Positions 33,649 through 42,821 of a DNA stretch of 64,000 nt are shown in pieces; position 1 is the stretch's first letter; each line of letters begins with the position of its first letter. The position numbers and the translations under genes were made by a program. Under the pieces are notes generated by a model. That model saw only the letters and a list, made by a program, of their open reading frames with translations. It made no database searches and was not told the DNA's origin. The DNA is taken from assembly GCA_020638055.1 (NCBI GenBank), contig JACKJH010000001.1, positions 558,001-622,000 on the forward strand, in the 5' to 3' direction. The DNA is from Hyphomicrobiaceae bacterium. Lineage in GTDB: Bacteria; Pseudomonadota; Alphaproteobacteria; Rhizobiales; Hyphomicrobiaceae.

Positions 33649-33678
33649 GGGGTCCGGCTCGGTCCGGGCCCCTTCCTC
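33649..33678 (+). terminator. Rho-independent terminator after dnaK
   Basis: The stem is GGGGTCCGG (33649-33657) with CCGGGCCCC (33664-33672), one G-U pair, and a 6-base loop. TTCCT follows. It lies 15 bases after the dnaK stop. Confidence 0.65.
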
Positions 33679-33879
33679 ACCTTAGTTAAGATGTTGTTTT
33701 ACAAACCGCGACTGGCTGCGAACCTTATGGACTTTGACGGTCGGCTTGGCTGACGCGTTACAAGCCAACGAGCAAGCAACATGCTGAGGCTTGAAGCAGG
33801 TTAGCCAATTCGGTTTGCAAACGCATTCCTAAGACGACAACGATGCACGGGCCAGAGCCCGTCAACGACGTGAATGCGA

Positions 33880-35022
33880 ATGGCCAAGCGCGATTATTAC
33901 GAAGTCCTGGGATTGAAGCGGAACGCCAGCGACGCGGACCTGAAGGGTGCCTTTAGAAAGCTCGCCAAGGACTGTCACCCTGACCACAACCCCGAAGACA
34001 AGAGCGCAGAACAGCGTTTCAAAGAGATCAACGAGGCCTATGAGACCTTGAAGGATCCTCAGAAACGCGCCGCTTACGACCAGTTCGGCCACGCTGCTTT
34101 CGAAGGTGGGCGCGGGCCTGGCGGACCAGGCGGGTTCGGTCCTGATTTCGCTTCGTCCATGTCGGACATCTTTGACGATCTTTTTGGCGAATTCATGGGT
34201 GGGCGACGCGGCAGTCCACGAGGGCGCTCCACCCGCGAACGCGGTGCCGACCTTCGCTACAACATGGAAATCTCGCTAGCGGATGCCTACACGGGAAAGA
34301 ACGCCGAGATTGTTGTGCCGACTTCGGTAGCCTGTGAAACGTGTTCTGGAACGGGGTCCAAACCGGGCACGAAACCGATGACGTGTCCGACGTGTGCCGG
34401 CCACGGCAAAGTACGCGCCTCTCAGGGTTTCTTCACAATTGAGCGGACCTGCCCAGCCTGCCAGGGCCGTGGTGAGGTGATTCAGGATCCTTGCGGCGAT
34501 TGCTCTGGCTCCGGGCGGATCACAAAAGAGCGCAAGCTCGCCGTCAACATTCCTGCAGGCGTGGAAGACGGCACGCGTATCCGGCTGGCAGGCGAAGGTG
34601 AATCGGGCTTGCGCGGCGGCCCCGCGGGAGACCTCTACATATTCCTTTCAATACATCCGCACGAATTCTTTCAGCGCGATGGCGCCGACATCTTCTGCAA
34701 GGTGCCGATCGCCATGATAACCGCCGCACTGGGTGGACAGATCGACGTGCCGACCGTCGATGGTTCGATCACGCGGGTGAAGGTGCCAGAAGGCACTGAA
34801 ACGGGCAAACAGTTCCGCTTGCGCGGCAAGGGAATGCCGGTGCTCCGCTCCAAGGTGACGGGCGATATGTATATCCAGGTGGAAGTGGAGACACCCAAGA
34901 ACCTGACCAAGCGTCAACGCGAGCTGCTTGAGGAATTCGAAAACGAAAGCCACAAGGAAACGTCACCGCATAGTGCCGGTTTCTTTACCCGTGTTAAAGA
35001 GTTCTTCGAAGGCAAGGGCTAG
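33880..35022 (+). CDS. dnaJ: Chaperone DnaJ (Hsp40)
   Basis: A 380-residue type I J-protein: J domain with the HPD motif (KDCHPDHNPED), a Gly/Phe-rich stretch, four zinc-binding repeats (CETCSGTG, CPTCAGHG, CPACQGRG, CGDCSGSG) and the C-terminal substrate-binding domains. It stimulates DnaK ATPase and hands over clients. The start at MAKRDYYEVLGL (33880) is the family norm; an ATG two codons earlier is also open. The terminator after dnaK and the 250-base gap suggest partly separate transcription. Confidence 0.98.
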   Translation: MAKRDYYEVLGLKRNASDADLKGAFRKLAKDCHPDHNPEDKSAEQRFKEINEAYETLKDPQKRAAYDQFGHAAFEGGRGPGGPGGFGPDFASSMSDIFDDLFGEFMGGRRGSPRGRSTRERGADLRYNMEISLADAYTGKNAEIVVPTSVACETCSGTGSKPGTKPMTCPTCAGHGKVRASQGFFTIERTCPACQGRGEVIQDPCGDCSGSGRITKERKLAVNIPAGVEDGTRIRLAGEGESGLRGGPAGDLYIFLSIHPHEFFQRDGADIFCKVPIAMITAALGGQIDVPTVDGSITRVKVPEGTETGKQFRLRGKGMPVLRSKVTGDMYIQVEVETPKNLTKRQRELLEEFENESHKETSPHSAGFFTRVKEFFEGKG

Positions 35023-35179
35023 CCAAAAAGCTAGAGCCTCGTGCTGAACAGCTTATGCGACGTATTCGACTTTCGGTCGCGCGGGCATCTCTTTTCTCTC
35101 ATGTCAATTTTTCTTTGCTAAGACACCTGCACGGTGCGGCTGCGCCGATTGAAACGCAATCTTGCAAAGGAAGGCGATC

Positions 35180-35584
35180 ATGTATCATTTCGTGAAACTG
35201 GTAGCTGCCGCGAGTGCCGTTGCCTTTGTCTGCCTCGCGCCCGTTGCAGCCTCTGCCATGTCACCGGCTGGCAATGAAGCGATGAATAAGGCTGGCGAAG
35301 TGATGTTCGATCATCGTTGCCGTAGCTGCCACGCTGATGATCCTGCGCGCTCGAGCTATGGACCAAGCCTTGTCGGTATTGTGGGCCGCAAAGCAGGCAC
35401 GGTTGAGGGCTTTGCTTATTCTGACGCCATGAAATCGTCTGGCATTGTGTGGACGGAAGATGCGCTGCGCGGGTGGATATCAGACAACACAGGTGTAATG
35501 CCGGGGACGCGCATGAAGCACATGAGCATTTCTGATAAAACCGAGCAGGACTTCCTGATCACCTACCTGAAGTCATTGAAGTGA
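35180..35584 (+). CDS. Periplasmic c-type cytochrome
   Basis: A 134-residue protein with a signal peptide (LVAAASAVAFVCLAPVAASA), one haem-binding motif CRSCH (residues 47-51) and a distal methionine candidate in MPGTRM (about residue 112). The pattern FDHRCRSCHADDPARSSYGPSLVGIVGRKAG is that of class I cytochromes close to c2/c550. It probably carries electrons in the periplasm. A GGAAGG ribosome-binding site precedes the ATG. A classical terminator follows. No oxidase or reductase partner is in the neighbourhood. Confidence 0.9.
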   Translation: MYHFVKLVAAASAVAFVCLAPVAASAMSPAGNEAMNKAGEVMFDHRCRSCHADDPARSSYGPSLVGIVGRKAGTVEGFAYSDAMKSSGIVWTEDALRGWISDNTGVMPGTRMKHMSISDKTEQDFLITYLKSLK

Positions 35585-35640
35585 TCATGCCGGCGGTACG
35601 GCGATGGTTCGCCGGCAGGCCTCAAGCTCGACACGAATTG

Positions 35641-35676
35641 GACCCGGCCGCATGGTGCGGCTGGGTCTTTTGTTTT
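35641..35676 (+). terminator. Rho-independent terminator after the cytochrome gene
   Basis: The stem GACCC-GGCCGCA pairs with TGCGGC-T-GGGTC across a TGG loop and is followed by TTTTGTTTT, a textbook intrinsic terminator. Confidence 0.85.
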
Positions 35677-35805
35677 GGGGATAGCAAAATCTTTATGGAC
35701 AAGAGCAAGCGTTGCAGGTCAAACGTTTAGCGTGACCGATGCGACGCGGCCCGCTACCATCGGCCGAGTGATTTTCACAAAATCTAGCTCAATTCGATAC
35801 AGGCC

Positions 35806-36393
35806 ATGACATCCCAAGTCCGATTGCTGTTCTTCGCCGGGTCCCAGCGCCAGGCATCCTACAACAAACGTCTCGCCCGCCTCGGCGCGTCCATTGCTGA
35901 AGCCAATGGTATCGCGGCTACGTTCGCGGACCTTGGCGACTACCCAATGCCAATCTACGATGGTGATCTGGAAGCCGCAGAGGGCGCTCCGGAAAATGCC
36001 TCCAAATTGAAACATCTGATGGGATTGCACACGGGCGTATTCATCGTTTCGCCGGAATACAACAGCTCGATTCCGCCTCTTTTGAAAAACGCGTTGGATT
36101 GGGTGAGCCGCGTGCAGGAGGGCGATGAGGACAAGAACGAGGTGTTCAAGACACGCGTTTTTGCACTCGGTTCTGCGTCGCCTGGTGGTATGGGTGGTTT
36201 GCGGGGGCTCAACACGGTGCGCCAGGTACTGGAGCTTGGGCTTGGCGCCCTGGTGCTGCCCGAGCAGTTTGCAGTGCCGCGCGCTGCGGAGGCATTCGAC
36301 GACAACGGCCACTTGAAAAACAAGGACTCCCAGGAAATGTTGAAGGCTCTCATCCAGAAGCTCGCCCGAGCCGCGGACGTGCTGCATGGGTAA
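35806..36393 (+). CDS. NAD(P)H-dependent FMN reductase family protein
   Basis: A 195-residue flavodoxin-fold protein. FFAGSQRQASYNKRLARL is the FMN-phosphate loop, SPEYNSSIPPLLKNALDWVSR is the family signature, and GSASPGGMGGLRGLNTVRQVL is the second flavin contact. Such enzymes reduce flavins, quinones, azo compounds or chromate. The physiological substrate is unknown. It precedes pyrF by about 95 bases on the same strand. No clear ribosome-binding site is seen. Confidence 0.9.
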   Translation: MTSQVRLLFFAGSQRQASYNKRLARLGASIAEANGIAATFADLGDYPMPIYDGDLEAAEGAPENASKLKHLMGLHTGVFIVSPEYNSSIPPLLKNALDWVSRVQEGDEDKNEVFKTRVFALGSASPGGMGGLRGLNTVRQVLELGLGALVLPEQFAVPRAAEAFDDNGHLKNKDSQEMLKALIQKLARAADVLHG

Positions 36394-36487
36394 TGGAGCA
36401 GGTGGCCAATTGGCATATTCCAACGCATGAACCGTCGCCATTCCATGCCGCCATCTGAACCGCCATCCAGTAAACCGGTCGGTAGCC

Positions 36488-37204
36488 ATGACAAAAGATA
36501 TCCATCTGAAAGACCGCCTGATCCTTGCTCTTGACATGCCCACTGTCGAGGAAGCGGCGCGTCTGGTGGCGCAATTGCAGGAAGGCGTGCATTTCTACAA
36601 GGTTGGATTGGAGCTGCTGTTTGCCGGCGGGCTTGATTTCGCCCAGCACCTGAAGGCGCAGGGAAAACGGGTTTTCCTGGACATGAAGCTTCTTGACATC
36701 GGCAATACCGTGGAACGCGCGGTAGCCAACGCGGCTGATTTTGGCGTCGATTTCCTAACCGTGCACGGCCAGGACCTGAAGACACTGCGCGCCGCTGTTG
36801 TCGGGCGTGGCCATTCCGATCTGAAGCTTCTCGCAGTCACCGTGTTGACCAACCTGTCGGCGGAAGATCTCATCCAGCAGGGATCAACCCTGTCACCCAG
36901 CGACCTTGTTCTGCAACGGGCGCGTTTGGCCCAGGAGGCCGGCTTCGACGGCGTGATTGCCTCAGGGCAGGAAGCGCACCGCATTCGCAAAGCCGTCGGG
37001 CAGGATTTCCTCATCGTTACACCGGGCATCCGCCTTGAAGGCAGCGCCATGGATGATCAGGAACGCGTGATGACGCCGGAGCATGCAATCCGGGCGGGCG
37101 CAGACCATATCGTGGTTGGGAGGCCGATCACGGAGGCCGACGACCCGCGCGCGGCAGCGCTCGCGTTCTGCCAACACATTCGCGATGCGCTGACGCTCAA
37201 CTGA
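36488..37204 (+). CDS. pyrF: Orotidine-5'-phosphate decarboxylase
   Basis: A 238-residue TIM-barrel enzyme that decarboxylates OMP to UMP, the last step of de novo pyrimidine synthesis. The catalytic array is in FLDMKLLDIGNTV (K-x-x-D). Other family features are LALDMPTVEEA at the N-terminus, AVTVLTNLSAEDL, IVTPGIRLEGSAMDDQERVMTPEHAIRAGADHIVVGRPI at the phosphate site. Length is typical. A DUF1330 gene follows after 43 bases, an arrangement I recall from other Hyphomicrobiales. Confidence 0.97.
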   Translation: MTKDIHLKDRLILALDMPTVEEAARLVAQLQEGVHFYKVGLELLFAGGLDFAQHLKAQGKRVFLDMKLLDIGNTVERAVANAADFGVDFLTVHGQDLKTLRAAVVGRGHSDLKLLAVTVLTNLSAEDLIQQGSTLSPSDLVLQRARLAQEAGFDGVIASGQEAHRIRKAVGQDFLIVTPGIRLEGSAMDDQERVMTPEHAIRAGADHIVVGRPITEADDPRAAALAFCQHIRDALTLN

Positions 37205-37246
37205 GCACAGTGCTCCTTTCGAAGTTAAAACAATAAGAGAGTTGAA

Positions 37247-37534
37247 ATGCCCAAGGGATACGTCATTGCCCACGCCACTGTGACAGATGCTGACAAATGG
37301 GGGCAGTACGTCGCCAAGTCGAAAATTGCACTCGACAAGTATGGCGGCACGCCGATTGTGCGCGGCGGCCAATGCGAGATCGTTGAGGGCAACGGCACCC
37401 AGCGCAACGTGGTGATCGAATTCGCCAGTTATGACGATGCCATCGCCTACGCCAAATCAACTGAATACGCCGAGGCCCGGGCGCTGCGCCAGGGTGCCGG
37501 CTCCATCGACATCACGGTTGTGGAAGGCGTGTGA
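37247..37534 (+). CDS. DUF1330 domain protein
   Basis: A 95-residue protein of the dimeric ferredoxin-like (ABM) fold: GYVIAHATVTDADKWGQYVAKSKIALDKYGGTPIVRGG, then VIEFASYDDAIAYAKSTEYAEARALRQGAG, which is the DUF1330 signature. Function is not established for the family. It is probably co-transcribed with pyrF, 43 bases upstream. Confidence 0.92.
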   Translation: MPKGYVIAHATVTDADKWGQYVAKSKIALDKYGGTPIVRGGQCEIVEGNGTQRNVVIEFASYDDAIAYAKSTEYAEARALRQGAGSIDITVVEGV

Positions 37535-37762
37535 GTGGGGAGCGCGCTTGCATGCGTGCCCTCAGTTCATACGACGGCGACGCCCGACAGGCTGAGCCTC
37601 GCTAACGAGATTGTGCCCAAGGACGCGGTATCGCCGAAATCCTTGGGACCTGCGGGCGTCACGCAAGAATTTGGTGGACGTGGTCGAAGAAGTCAACGCC
37701 GCGTTGCGTAAGTGGGGAGGGGCTGACGCGCGCAAAAGCGCGAAAGATGCGAGCCGCCACTT

Positions 37763-37867
37763 TAAATCGCGTTCACTTTTCATGGAATCGCGAACGCGCT
37801 CTATTTTCTTTTATTTTGAGCATGTTCTTCACGCCAAACCGCGTACACTTCGGCTGAACATGCTCTA
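37763..37867. repeat. Family B repeat at the autotransporter stop codon
   Basis: A full copy, nearly identical to 9888-9992. Its right hairpin ends GAACATGCTCTA, and the final CTA is the autotransporter stop codon (TAG) on the minus strand. The remaining 230 bases between the DUF1330 gene and this repeat show no gene. Confidence 0.92.
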
Positions 37868-40486
37868 AAAGTTGATCTTGATGCCGCCGCGGGCTTCGGA
37901 GCGGGCAAAGCCGTCGTCGCCGAAATGCACTTCGCTGTCGAGATAGGCGGCGGCCCCGCGGCCCAGGCTGACGGTTGCCGTCACACCGGCAAAGCCCGTC
38001 ACCTCGTTGTCATCGCCACCTGGGCTGAACGAGATCGCCTCTCCCAGCAGTACCGCTGAGACGCGGTCGCTGTCGGAAGTCCAGGCTTCGACGCCAATGC
38101 GCGGCGCCAATGTCGCGCCATCCCTCACCACCGGGAACGCCAGTTGCAAGCGGCCGAGCCACATCGACACGTCGCGATCGCCAACGGAGAAGGTGTCGGT
38201 TGCGCCCCTCTCGGAATAGCCATCGAGAGACAGGTAGGCATAGCGTCCGCGCGCGCTTGGCTCCACTGTCCAACCGCCGATGTTGAATTGCGTGCCGACC
38301 GCCAGTTCCGGCGAGACGAACGTGCCGTCGTAGGAGGCCTTGGCGATCTCGATGCCGCCGGGCGCCATATTGTTCGCCACATGGCGCCGGCTGTCGTAGT
38401 CGGACTGGCCCGCTGTCACCATCAGGCGGGCGAACGCGTTGCCGCGCTGAAAGCTCAGATAACCGCCGCCGAAGTAGCTGTCGGCGTCGAGCTTCTGGGA
38501 TGAATAATCAACGTCGAGGTTGGCGTTCGAGGCGCCACCGAAGGCGCCGATGATGACGCCGGGGCGCAGACGGCCGTCAATGCCCGCAATGCCGCCGTAA
38601 TACTTGGTGTCGGAGCCGACGGCCCCACGATCGGCATCGTCGCTGCGCGAGCCGCCGAAGGCCTGTGCCCACAGGCCGCCCCGGAGACTATGAACCGTGT
38701 CACGTGGGGCAGACGGGGTGATGTCGGCGGAGCCCAGGTTCATCATGTTGCTGCCGCCGAGCTGCATCATCGGCGCCATGCCCAGTTGCATGCCGCCACC
38801 AAAGCCATTGGCAGCGGGTCCACCAGCACCACCAAGGCGGGCGTGAATGGAATTGAAGATGCCGCCGGTCAAATCCGCCAGCATCTCGTCGTGCTGGCCA
38901 AGCACGGTTGCATCGACGACGACGACGCGGTTGCCTGATTGCACGTAAGGCGCGCCGAATGTGTTGACGACATCCGGCGGCGTGTCGAATGTGAGATCAA
39001 CACTGAGGCCGTTGCCGACATTGAGCGTGCGCGTTCCAGAACCATATAGATTCAAGCCACCTTGGATCAGGGAACCCGGCAGCAGCGTCAGGGTGGGATT
39101 GGCACCACCAATAAAAATACCATCACCAGAATTGCCCGACCCGACGGAACCGGAGTTGGTGACGCCGGAGTCGGCACCAGTGGTTTGAATAAACGTCCCG
39201 ACAGAACCGGAGTTGGTCACGCCGGAATTAGCACCAAACGTTTGAACATACGTCCCGACGGAGCCTAAGTTGATGACACCAGAATTCGCGCCAGATGTTG
39301 AAACGTACGTCCCAACGGTGCCCGAGTTAGTCACGACGGAATTAATTCCATCTGTTCGAATGTACTGCTCGACAGAACCGGAGTTGGTCACGCCGGAATC
39401 GTCACCAAGCGTTTGAATGTGCAACCCGACAGAACCGGAGTTGGTGACACCGGAGTCGGCGCTAGAGGTTTGAATGTACCACTCGACAGAACCGGAGTTG
39501 GTGACGCCGGAGTCGGCGCTAGAGGTTTGAATGTACAGCCCGACAGAACCGGAGTTGGTGACGCCGGAGTTGATGCCATTCGTTTGAATAAGCGTCCCGA
39601 CAAAACCGGAGTTGGTGACGCTGGAGCCGTCACCCTGAGTTTGAATAAACGTCGCGACAGAACCGGAATTGGTTATGCTGGAATTGGTGCCTTGCGTATA
39701 AATCTGCGCATCAACCGTGCCGGAGTTGGTGACGCCGGAGTCGGCACCATAAGTTTCAATCGACAGCTCGACAGAACCGGAGTTGGTGACGCCGGAGTTG
39801 ATGCCATTCGTTCGAATAAGCGTCCCGACAGTGCCGGAGTTGGTGACGCTGGAGTTGGCGCCGCCGGTTTGAATGTACTGCCCGACTGTGCCGGAGTTGG
39901 TGACGCTGGAGTTGGCGCCGCCGGTTTGAATGTACTGCCCGACAGAACCGGAGTTGGTGACGCTGGAATCGGCACCATAAGTTCGAATATACGCCCCAAC
40001 GGTACCGGTGTTGATGACGTCGGTATCATAACCCGACGTATCAATATACCCTCCAACAGAACCAGAGTTGGTGACGCTGGTTTCGGCGCCAAACGTTTGA
40101 ATATTTGCGCCAACGGAACCAGAGTTGGTGATGCTGGATTCGGCGCCAATCGTTGTAATATTCGTCCCGACATACCCAGAGTTGGTCACGTTGGAACGGT
40201 AGCCTTGCGTATAAATATTCGCCCCAACGGTGCCGGAGTTGGTCACGCCGGAATTAGCACCAGTCGTAGCAATATCAAAATCTATTGCCCCCCGATTATC
40301 GATGGTCACGCCAGGAAGGGTGCTCTGGACATATGGAAGCGTCGTCCCAGACGGATTGACACAAGCTGCCGTATTGATGCCAGTCTGACAGACGACCTGG
40401 GCGGCGGCCGGTAAAGGCAGCGCCAGCAGCGATGTGGCGAGCACGAGCGAAAGACGAACCGAGCCTCCCGTTAAGAGCCTGGACAT
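37865..40486 (-). CDS. Autotransporter (type Va) with 19-residue repeat passenger
   Basis: An 873-residue protein. The signal peptide is MSRLLTGGSVRLSLVLATSLLALPLPAAAQ. The passenger from about residue 81 contains 19 full and one partial 19-residue repeats of consensus VTNSGSVGxYIQTxGAxSG, which should form a beta-solenoid. A linker follows, then an autotransporter beta-barrel (about residue 600 to the end, GLWAQAFGGSRSDDADRG ... GGIKINF) that ends with an aromatic residue as outer-membrane barrels do. It is probably exported to the cell surface as an adhesin or filament. I chose the ATG at 40486, preceded by a GGGGGAA sequence; a start seven codons earlier is possible. Confidence 0.9.
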   Translation of the reverse strand: MSRLLTGGSVRLSLVLATSLLALPLPAAAQVVCQTGINTAACVNPSGTTLPYVQSTLPGVTIDNRGAIDFDIATTGANSGVTNSGTVGANIYTQGYRSNVTNSGYVGTNITTIGAESSITNSGSVGANIQTFGAETSVTNSGSVGGYIDTSGYDTDVINTGTVGAYIRTYGADSSVTNSGSVGQYIQTGGANSSVTNSGTVGQYIQTGGANSSVTNSGTVGTLIRTNGINSGVTNSGSVELSIETYGADSGVTNSGTVDAQIYTQGTNSSITNSGSVATFIQTQGDGSSVTNSGFVGTLIQTNGINSGVTNSGSVGLYIQTSSADSGVTNSGSVEWYIQTSSADSGVTNSGSVGLHIQTLGDDSGVTNSGSVEQYIRTDGINSVVTNSGTVGTYVSTSGANSGVINLGSVGTYVQTFGANSGVTNSGSVGTFIQTTGADSGVTNSGSVGSGNSGDGIFIGGANPTLTLLPGSLIQGGLNLYGSGTRTLNVGNGLSVDLTFDTPPDVVNTFGAPYVQSGNRVVVVDATVLGQHDEMLADLTGGIFNSIHARLGGAGGPAANGFGGGMQLGMAPMMQLGGSNMMNLGSADITPSAPRDTVHSLRGGLWAQAFGGSRSDDADRGAVGSDTKYYGGIAGIDGRLRPGVIIGAFGGASNANLDVDYSSQKLDADSYFGGGYLSFQRGNAFARLMVTAGQSDYDSRRHVANNMAPGGIEIAKASYDGTFVSPELAVGTQFNIGGWTVEPSARGRYAYLSLDGYSERGATDTFSVGDRDVSMWLGRLQLAFPVVRDGATLAPRIGVEAWTSDSDRVSAVLLGEAISFSPGGDDNEVTGFAGVTATVSLGRGAAAYLDSEVHFGDDGFARSEARGGIKINF
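39164..40246 (-). repeat. 57-bp tandem repeats in the autotransporter gene
   Basis: There are 19 units of exactly 57 bases. Units 6 and 7, and 13 and 14, are almost identical, which points to recent duplication. The core is conserved (ACCAACTCCGG on the coding strand) and positions 8-13 of each protein unit vary. The opposite strand is open by chance over the same stretch. Confidence 0.95.
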
Positions 40487-40680
40487 ACCGTTTCCCCCGT
40501 TGGTCAATATAACTTTGGCACCGCCTGCAACGGGCAGTTGTATAAAATAGAGTGATTCGCGTTCAATTTTACGCTGATTGCAGTAACTCTTTTGATGAAA
40601 AAGCCATCATTCCACGCGCACTTGGAATGATGTTGCAGATCGGCAGCAGTTAGGCTCCGGACCTTGCGACGGTTCGGGCG

Positions 40681-41571
40681 TCAGATCTTGTTCTGGCGGG
40701 CCTTGGCGACGAGGAAGTCGCGCAAGACCTGCACCTTTTTTGAGGTCTTCAACTCTTCAGGATAAACAAACAGGATCGGCAGCGTCGGCGGGTCGATCTC
40801 GCGCAGCACGGTGACCAGATCGGATTCCTCCTCCACCATGTAATCAGGAATCATGCCAATACCGATGCCAGAGCGGACGGCATATTTGAGCGCAACGACC
40901 GAATTGGCGCGGAACACTGGCACGCGCGGTTCCTTTCCCTCGCGCCCGACCGTTTCAATCCAGGTGATTGCAGCCAGATGCTGCAGCGGGACGCCCGAAT
41001 ATGAGACGATGCGGTGCTTATCGAGGTCTTGAAGACTGGTTGGCGCGCCGAAACGCCGGATGTAATGGGTGGAGGCGTACGCGCGCACCTTCATTGAGAA
41101 CAACGGCCGGCGGATTAGATCGGCCTGTTCGGGTTCGCGCGTCCACAAGGCGACATCTGCTGCACGCTTTGACAGGTCGACGTGCTCATCGTTCAAATTC
41201 AGTTCGACGCGGACTTCGGGATATAGCTCAAGAAATTCCCGCAGCCGCTGCGTAATCCAAACAGTACCAAGGCCGATTGCTGCGGTAACTTTCAACTCAC
41301 CGGACGGCCGGGTGGTAGTGTCGGACAGCAACGTCTGGGCCGTTTGCAATTTGGCCATGACTTCGGCGACGGTGTGAAACAACATCTCGCCCTGCTCAGT
41401 CAGAACCAATCCGCGCGCATGGCGGTGGAAGAGAGAGATCTTGAGATCTTTCTCCAGCGACGAGACCTGGCGGCTGACAGCCGATTGGCTCATGTGAAGC
41501 GTTTCGCCTGCGTGCGTGAAGCTGCCCGCCTCCGCGGCCGCGTGGAAGATCTTGAGCTTGTCCCAATCCAT
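40681..41571 (-). CDS. LysR family transcriptional regulator
   Basis: A 296-residue regulator. The N-terminal winged helix-turn-helix is MDWDKLKIFHAAAEAGSFTHAGETLHMSQSAVSRQVSSLEKDL, followed by the substrate-binding domain (SGELKVTAAIGLGTVWITQRLREFLELYPEVRVELNL ... GIGIGMIPDYMVEEE). The ligand is unknown. It is not divergent from an obvious target: trmD lies upstream on the same strand with about 210 bases between. LysR proteins often autoregulate, but I see no unambiguous T-N11-A box. Confidence 0.93.
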   Translation of the reverse strand: MDWDKLKIFHAAAEAGSFTHAGETLHMSQSAVSRQVSSLEKDLKISLFHRHARGLVLTEQGEMLFHTVAEVMAKLQTAQTLLSDTTTRPSGELKVTAAIGLGTVWITQRLREFLELYPEVRVELNLNDEHVDLSKRAADVALWTREPEQADLIRRPLFSMKVRAYASTHYIRRFGAPTSLQDLDKHRIVSYSGVPLQHLAAITWIETVGREGKEPRVPVFRANSVVALKYAVRSGIGIGMIPDYMVEEESDLVTVLREIDPPTLPILFVYPEELKTSKKVQVLRDFLVAKARQNKI

Positions 41572-41780
41572 TGGTGGTGGCCCTCAAAATTGTGAACCTC
41601 AGCCCATGCTTCTCTCGCCCCAATGCGCTACAGACCCAGAGCCTGGCTGGAAGAGCCCTGAACATGAACACTGCGTACCGCATTGCTGCGGTGCACAATA
41701 TATCAGAGCTATGCGTATTGTGCAAAGCTCAAACCCTGGATGTGGGAAAACCGGCCACAGACGTGATGCCGCACTTGGGC

Positions 41781-42527
41781 TCAACGCTTTGTGGTCGACC
41801 GTTTCTGCAACAGATCCGGCCGGCGCAGGGTTGTGATCTTGTGGGCTTGTTCGGTTTGCCAGTTTGCGATGCGCTGGTGATCGCCCGACAACAGGACGTC
41901 GGGTATCGTCCGGCCCTCCCATTCGCGTGGCCGGGTATAGAGAGGGTATTCGAGCATTCCGGTTTCGAAGCTTTCATGCGCCAGGCTTTCGGCTGACCCG
42001 ACCACGCCAGGCAGCAGGCGCACACAGGCATCGAGCAGTACCAATGCGGCCAGTTCGCCACCTGATAAGATATAATCGCCAATTGAAACCTCACGCATGC
42101 CGCGGCCTTCGATGACGCGCTGATCAATGCCCTCGAAGCGTCCGGCCAGAAGCATGACGCCGGGTCCGGAGGCAAGCTCATGCGCCATCTTCTGGGTGAA
42201 CTGTTCGCCACGTGGCGAGAAATAAATGAGGGGTAAATCCTCGCCAGCCGTTGCCGCCTCGGCACGCGCCGCATCGACGGCGGCGGCAATCACGTCAGCG
42301 CGCATGACCATGCCGGCGCCGCCGCCTGCCGGATTGTCATCAACCGCGCGATGACGCCCGATGCCGTGATCTCGGATTTGATGTGTTGAAAGTGCCCATA
42401 GACCTGCGTCGAGCGCTTGTCCGGCGAGCGACAGACCAAGCGGACCTGGAAACATTTCAGGAAACAAGGTCAACACAGACGCTCGCCAGGGTGGGCGGAA
42501 TTTGTGGCGGGTTGGCCGGTGGGGCAT
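41781..42527 (-). CDS. trmD: tRNA (guanine-37 N1)-methyltransferase TrmD
   Basis: A 248-residue SPOUT methyltransferase that makes m1G37, which prevents frameshifting. Motifs are SVLTLFPEMFPGPLGLSLAGQAL, the knot region IYFSPRGEQFTQ, AGRFEGIDQRV and SIGDYILSGGELAALVLLDACVRLLPGVVG, then YPLYTRPREWEGRTIPDVLLSGDH. It usually travels with rpsP-rimM-rplS; none of these are visible next to it here. The 295 bases upstream (to the patatin start at 42822) show no clear gene. Confidence 0.97.
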   Translation of the reverse strand: MPHRPTRHKFRPPWRASVLTLFPEMFPGPLGLSLAGQALDAGLWALSTHQIRDHGIGRHRAVDDNPAGGGAGMVMRADVIAAAVDAARAEAATAGEDLPLIYFSPRGEQFTQKMAHELASGPGVMLLAGRFEGIDQRVIEGRGMREVSIGDYILSGGELAALVLLDACVRLLPGVVGSAESLAHESFETGMLEYPLYTRPREWEGRTIPDVLLSGDHQRIANWQTEQAHKITTLRRPDLLQKRSTTKR

Positions 42528-42821
42528 GTCATTAACTCTTCAAGATTTCGCGCAACGTGGAGCGGCGGTCATTCAGCTTTGCGCGTTTGTTGCAACGCAA
42601 AAGCGCGAATTGCAACCCGATGACGCTGTGACCCGATCGGAAGCGGGAACGTTTATAGGAAGTGATGGCTGGCTGAACCTGGTGATCGGCACCGGCAGCC
42701 CAGGGAACAGGCCCGGCAAGTTCCTCACGCCTGAAGGCGTTGATGCCGGCGGCGATAGATACGATTTTTGTCTCGGATTGCGGTAACAATCGCGTCGTGA
42801 AATACCGTATGACGGGCTGAG

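Noticed and set aside
39413..40414. A 333-codon open frame on the + strand with its own 19-residue repeat
   Set aside because: It is the reverse strand of the autotransporter repeat region. The 57-bp period leaves both strands open. The minus-strand protein has a signal peptide and beta-barrel, the + strand frame has neither.
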